This document shows positions 6,101-6,863 of a stretch of DNA of 6,863 nt, piece after piece (within the stretch, counting starts at the first letter, position 1; each line of letters opens with the position of its first letter). The DNA is from Streptomyces sp. NRRL F-5123 (GTDB lineage: Bacteria > Actinomycetota > Actinomycetes > Streptomycetales > Streptomycetaceae), in contig NZ_JOHY01000116.1 in NCBI RefSeq assembly GCF_000721495.1, positions 1 to 6,863 on the forward strand, given 5' to 3'. A program made the position numbers and the translations under genes. Under the pieces are notes generated by a model. It saw nothing but the letters and a program-made list of their open reading frames with translations. It did not search any database and was not told the origin of the DNA.

Positions 6101-6863
6101 CCTCCCGCACCCGCCTCCACCCCGGCGGCAAGCGCTCGACCTACACCCTGCAACTCCCGCCCGACCACCCGGTCTTCAGCCGCTTCGGAATGCCCGTGGT
6201 GCTCCTCGACGGGCTCGCCCGCACGGGCGTCCTGGCCCTTGTCGAGGGCGACCTCGTCCCGCTCGCCGCCCCGCTCGGCATCGGCCGCATCGACGTCTAC
6301 GAGCACGGCGGCGACCCCGCGGTCGCCGCCCGCCACGGCCACGTCGACCTCTACGCGGTGCTGCCCGAGGCCGCCGCGGACGGCAGCGCACCCGGCGCGG
6401 GCAACCGCTTCGTGGCCGTACGCCCGGACGGCCGGATCCTGCTCCAGATGAAGGACCTGGAGTGGACGGTCATGGGCTACCTCAGCCGCACCACCGGCCG
6501 CTTCCTGACCCCGGCGGAGGCGGCCCAGGCACCCCCGCCGCACCCCCGCCGACCGGACGGACCCGACCGGCCCGGCCACCCCGACCAGACTTCCGACGCC
6601 GACCACCCCGACCACCCCGACCACCCCGAGAAGGAGGCGGCAGCGATGGGAAAAGCTGACACCGGCGCGGCGCCCGAGCCGACGCCGGTGCCCCCGACCT
6701 CCGCCTCCGCCGACACCCCCGCTGACGCCCCGACCTCCGCCTCCCCCGACGCCCCCGCTGACGCCCCGGCCGACGTGCCCGGCGACATCCCCGCCCCCGT
6801 GCCAACCGACGCCCCCGCCCGCGTCCCCGCCCCGCGCATCACCGCACCCGCACCCGCTCCCGC
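136..6863 (+). CDS. Giant PUFA-synthase-like multienzyme ER-KS-CLF-KR-DH (partial, 3' end outside window)
   Basis: One open frame of 2,242 complete codons with no stop, still open at the right edge. Domains in order: SDR enoyl reductase (11-258), Pro/Ala linker (260-355), ketosynthase (357-829; Cys570, His704, His751), chain-length-factor-like KS lacking all three catalytic residues (855-1190), ketoreductase (1226-1760; Lys1631, Ser1655, Tyr1668, Asn1672), hotdog dehydratase (1815-2125; His1847, Asp2025), then a Pro/Ala/Asp-rich linker. Inferred role: cytosolic iterative synthesis and reduction of an acyl chain held on a carrier protein. KS-CLF and KR resemble Pfa-type secondary lipid synthases. 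No acyltransferase or carrier motif (DSL/DSM) is visible. Only GTG 118 and GTG 136 can serve as starts ahead of the reductase fold. 136 is preferred because GGAG lies 8 bases before it, while 118 has no such site. No TTA codon was noticed. Closest gene could not be named. Confidence 0.93.
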   Translation, partial: MSTGSGSAELHGKVALVTGGARNVGKVIAKRLAAGGATVVVNHFHSPGPARDTLAEIEAAGGRAHVIRASVAVAGQVDHMFTEIEERFGGLDILVNNAAGGALVPTAEVTDRLLDRALDTNLKGGLACARRAAPLMARRGGGSIVNISTLGGGQFVMANYLACGPAKAAVEAMTRYLAVDYARDGIRVNTAAAGMLYSEVADLFPDAAAMQAATIAATPLGRLGHPEELAEVVAFLASPRSSWITGQLLLADGGLSTGQALLSPPPAPAATTAPAAVLGVSAAQTAAGTALPSAPRTPAAETAIPAVTTPPPPGAPAVPAATAPAAQRPAAAPAATAPAPRAAAVVTPGPAGGRFTDEIAVVGMGIVVPGANDPDEYWRELMLGADRFVEIPADRWDNDKFYSADKRAEDKTYSKHSAFITDFVPHPRLAAELEGRGGTDGGNSRGSGGDVESTTLWLRHSLLQAMEGVAHGPDDRCSFLVGYTADGSQHLEEATVRAGVLARMGPVLDELGLGDAEKAAALDGIGRRLAAHYGRSGPDPLRFFPHQVGLGAMRGVLPDSAELLLVDTACSSSLYAVDLGLKGLLEGRHDIAVCSGSFAVGPRGSILFAKLNGLSVGGEVRSLDKASDGVLFSDGAATVVLKRLSRARRDGDPVLATIRGFGSSSDGKGKAIYAPSAAGQKLAIRRALAAPGMDSVRPEWVVAHATGTPAGDLAEFTTLRETVSEVLAGESEAGCDRGPVVVTSNKSVIGHTGWAAGVASLIEVVLGFRHDVIPPQHRFTKTPKDFAIDGSHLTVPTEAVPWPRGGRRRTAAVSGFGFGGTNAHLVVQEPPIAAAEAEPAASAPGAADTDPQRQRIAIVARTAHVPPSEEDAAADADGAPDAPGGDLPGWLTGACATPGGLSFGDTYPLPSFQQVRMPPGMMRGIDRCQLMVLRCAHRLRDTLGGFWEDSRETTGVVLGHLGATRNATLYATRCYLDDLTLALRTDPELAAAPWLPDALERLKAEVRRLVPPSSEDSFPGMMPNVIPARVANYFDLKGLNMTVDTGFTSTLSAIDVAIRYLRQGELTMALVGGINGNSTAEVRQLLDEALDADTVLAEGAFLLALVTEETATAHGLDVLAYLDTPDITEAAPGKPGDAVECGAHRTDRPACFLGAEGAVGVLQVLARKPGARNALVVCRGEQGAPDLAVRISAPTSPPAAEEAPAAAVGVPPSFRDEGRYEGPDGVRPLTVSRYVPALAESPGRPVRDEVPFWPDAPTVVLTDRPGAAAAAGAPPGTLVLCTAPADGTPGVHHVSSAEEAGPLLEAADPDHRLRHIRLLTDLTDLTDLSATDAADPTAPDPAGEAPDALHELLFQVVQLRHATLAAPADSGPAQASCIGLLLGGLTGRTPHPYTGLFTGLFKVIHLEYPDTATFALVTDTRDPADGVARAVRESAYARGLPVAYDGGGVRLAVSLTRQPGELTERAALGPGSVVVAVGGGRGITAELLTELARHFRPTLYVLGSNPVDSQPAEYLALSDADFAKGRADYIRRGLGSGRTPAQLNRAYERIGQARVIRGNLARMAEHSGAAHVRYLACDVTDPAQVAAAMERIAAETGGARIDLLVNAAGLNRSAPVATKSLAEFRQVRDLKLRGYRNLKAALRGRPPAAWCNFGSLLGMTGQIGEADYASGNDLLGTAATYAHQVHGVREFTVGWTLWGDVGLGAAELTKAYFEKSGLYSAMSTPEGVHHFVRELHLAAPAPYAIHLGDAERQAVERLLPGFLTPREAAPADTPPVRVTLPAPRTAGDRVPQLATVTRTPRPAGPAAPDRPRTPDFYLGREVAREGADSVTFERVFDLTTDAYLRGHRVAGVPTLPGTFVTEIAYEAASHLVPGLEVYAFEEVRFHHFLKVHESGTAAPPRRIRADVVERRPDIGQSVVRVRITGDVVAPNGTLLVKDRPHFEVRVLMADRLPAAPRWAPWHDADETPVPDPYHSPGSPVLLTDLFVSTSRTRLHPGGKRSTYTLQLPPDHPVFSRFGMPVVLLDGLARTGVLALVEGDLVPLAAPLGIGRIDVYEHGGDPAVAARHGHVDLYAVLPEAAADGSAPGAGNRFVAVRPDGRILLQMKDLEWTVMGYLSRTTGRFLTPAEAAQAPPPHPRRPDGPDRPGHPDQTSDADHPDHPDHPEKEAAAMGKADTGAAPEPTPVPPTSASADTPADAPTSASPDAPADAPADVPGDIPAPVPTDAPARVPAPRITAPAPAP
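166..909 (+). other. Domain: N-terminal SDR-type enoyl-ACP reductase (FabL-like)
   Basis: Residues about 11-258 form a complete short-chain dehydrogenase. The nucleotide-binding loop TGGARNVGK is at residues 18-26, with Asn where the middle Gly of TGxxxGxG would be. NNAAGG is at 96-101, and LLADGG near 249-254 closes the fold. The active-site segment has Tyr160 and Lys167, spaced Y-X6-K. That spacing is characteristic of enoyl-ACP reductases (FabI, FabL), whereas ketoreductases of the FabG type have Y-X3-K; residue 164 is Gly. Surrounding residues (STLGGG..., KAAVEAMTRYLAVDY) also recall FabL. The expected reaction is NAD(P)H-dependent reduction of trans-2-enoyl-ACP. Reductase type is well supported; substrate and cofactor preference are inferred. 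Confidence 0.8.
913..1200 (+). other. Pro/Ala-rich interdomain linker between ER and KS
   Basis: Residues about 260-355 are dominated by Ala, Pro and Thr with almost no charged or aromatic residues and no recognisable fold. It is a flexible tether between the reductase and the ketosynthase. The sharp change in composition at both ends suggests that the reductase was joined to an existing KS-CLF protein. Confidence 0.8.
1090..1148 (+). repeat. Two copies of a 17-bp direct repeat in the ER-KS linker
   Basis: CCGGCCGCTACGGCACC occurs at 1090-1106 and again at 1132-1148. The copies are in the same reading frame and encode P-A-A-T-A-P. This is consistent with linker growth by slippage or short duplication. 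Confidence 0.85.
1204..2622 (+). other. Domain: beta-ketoacyl synthase (KS), catalytically intact
   Basis: Residues about 357-829. It opens with DEIAVVGMG (357-365) and closes with GFGFGGTNAHLVVQ. The nucleophile is Cys570 in VDTACSSSL (bases 1843-1845). The first His is His704 in HATGTPAGD, where Ala replaces the usual Gly of HGTGT. Lys746 and His751 lie in NKSVIGHTG. All decarboxylative condensation residues are therefore present. A Gly-rich insert (about residues 437-452) precedes ESTTLWLRHSL, where modular PKSs would carry DPQQR; this and the following CLF favour the PUFA-synthase class of KS over a modular PKS. Confidence 0.93.
2698..3709 (+). other. Domain: chain-length-factor-like KS, catalytically dead
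   Basis: Residues about 855-1190. The thiolase-like fold is marked by IAIVA at the start, ANYFDLKGLNMTVDTGF, then ALVGGIN and AEGAFLLAL. At the position of the KS cysteine the sequence is VDTGFTSTL, so Phe1047 replaces Cys. The GHxxAAxG motif reads GAEGAVG (1154-1160), with Ala1155 replacing His, and no HGTGT-like segment exists. It should pair with the preceding KS to form the condensing heterodimer and shape the chain pocket, as in type II PKS and Pfa synthases. The stretch between the two motif sites is 108 residues against 181 in the neighbouring KS, so the domain is noticeably contracted. Confidence 0.85.
3811..5420 (+). other. Domain: ketoreductase with N-terminal structural subdomain
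   Basis: Residues about 1226-1760. The first half (to about 1470) looks like the structural, non-catalytic half of a type I ketoreductase: it begins VRPLTVSRYVPAL, has a long Ala/Asp-rich middle, and contains TGLFTGLFKVIHLEYP, which corresponds to the 'GLxKxLxxExP' segment of such subdomains. The catalytic Rossmann half has VGGGRGIT (1477-1484), VNAAG (1605-1609), Lys1631, Ser1655, Tyr1668 and Asn1672. Ser and Tyr are 13 residues apart, as expected. It should reduce 3-oxoacyl-ACP to 3-hydroxyacyl-ACP with NADPH. The LDD motif of B-type KRs is absent (LNRSA instead) and no Trp stands eight residues before Tyr, so stereochemistry cannot be read off. Confidence 0.9.
4090..4119 (+). repeat. 9-bp tandem repeat inside the KR structural subdomain
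   Basis: CTCACCGAC is repeated three times at 4090-4116 and followed by another CTC, encoding LTDLTDLTDL. The array keeps the frame. It lies in a low-complexity Ala/Asp/Pro stretch of the non-catalytic KR half, probably a surface loop that tolerates copy-number change. Confidence 0.9.
5578..6510 (+). other. Domain: hotdog dehydratase (PKS/PUFA type)
   Basis: Residues about 1815-2125. The HxxxGxxxxP motif is GHRVAGVPTLPG, with His1847, Gly1851 and Pro1856. About 180 residues later VVLLDGLARTG supplies the second-hotdog aspartate, Asp2025, where many DHs have DxxxQ or DxxxH; here the last position is Arg. The length of roughly 310 residues fits a double-hotdog DH with both halves present. It should remove water from 3-hydroxyacyl-ACP to give trans-2-enoyl-ACP, the substrate for the N-terminal ER domain. 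Confidence 0.85.
6601..6627 (+). repeat. 9-bp tandem repeat (Asp-His-Pro) in the C-terminal linker
   Basis: GACCACCCC occurs three times in a row, encoding DHPDHPDHP. A related GGCCACCCCGACCAG lies just upstream near 6574-6588. The array ends four bases before the AAGGAGG motif. Confidence 0.9.
6631..6648 (+). promoter_or_regulatory. Internal Shine-Dalgarno and in-frame ATG (alternative or former gene start)
   Basis: AAGGAGG at 6631-6637 is followed by 8 bases and ATG at 6646-6648, in the same frame as the giant gene. This is a stronger site than the one used at 136. The next codons, GGA AAA GCT, are poor in G/C at the third position compared with everything around them, a pattern often seen just after true start codons in Streptomyces. 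There is no stop in this frame before it, so it may give a second, shorter product or mark an old gene boundary. Function is inferred only. Confidence 0.5.
6694..6765 (+). repeat. 36-bp tandem repeat, two copies, in the C-terminal linker
   Basis: Bases 6694-6729 and 6730-6765 match at 34 of 36 positions and encode PTSASADTPADA and PTSASPDAPADA. Both substitutions change an amino acid, within a flexible linker where this matters little. Confidence 0.9.

Larger units (their letters stand above)
6511..6863 (+). other. Pro/Ala/Asp-rich linker after DH, no domain recognised
   Basis: After about residue 2125 the protein turns into low-complexity sequence: Pro/His/Asp rich to 6627, a short acidic-basic piece (EKEAAAMGKAD), then Pro/Ala/Thr/Asp repeats to the window edge. 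It resembles the ER-KS linker and probably leads to one or more further domains outside the window, since carrier and acyltransferase functions are still missing. Confidence 0.75.

Noticed and set aside
5082..6659. 525-codon + strand reading frame
   Set aside because: Arg/Pro-rich shadow of the KR end and DH domain. Its stop at 6657 falls just after the internal ATG, which could mimic a gene overlap, but the protein has no recognisable content.

Overview
The window looks like high-GC actinomycete DNA, probably Streptomyces or a relative. Third codon positions are overwhelmingly G or C, the start codon is GTG, genes overlap or nearly touch, and Pro/Ala-rich linkers join large enzyme domains. 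Everything readable lies on the + strand and belongs to one secondary-lipid or polyketide-type locus.

Layout: bases 2-121 are the last 39 codons of a small upstream protein that reads like the C-terminal half of an acyl carrier protein. After a 14-base gap with a GGAG ribosome binding site, a very large gene starts at GTG 136 and runs without an in-frame stop to the right edge of the window (2,242 complete codons, still open). Its frame is read directly from the sequence. The domain order is: FabL-like enoyl reductase (about residues 11-258), Pro/Ala linker, ketosynthase with an intact Cys-His-His triad (357-829), degenerate chain-length-factor-like ketosynthase (about 855-1190), ketoreductase with its structural half (about 1226-1760), hotdog dehydratase (about 1815-2125), then a repetitive Pro/Ala/Asp linker leading to something beyond the window.

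How it may work: the KS-CLF pair, the type of KR and the absence of an acyltransferase resemble bacterial PUFA-synthase (Pfa/secondary lipid) enzymes more than modular polyketide synthases. With KS, KR, DH and ER all on one chain, the protein carries a complete reductive cycle. No acyltransferase or carrier domain is visible in the 2,242 residues. The carrier may be supplied by the small upstream gene, and acyl loading by a domain or protein outside the window. The unusual point is that an SDR-type enoyl reductase is fused at the N-terminus, whereas canonical Pfa systems use the separate flavoprotein PfaD.

A second point of interest is a strong AAGGAGG/ATG signal at 6631-6648, in frame inside the C-terminal linker. 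It could be an internal translation start or the relic of a former gene boundary.
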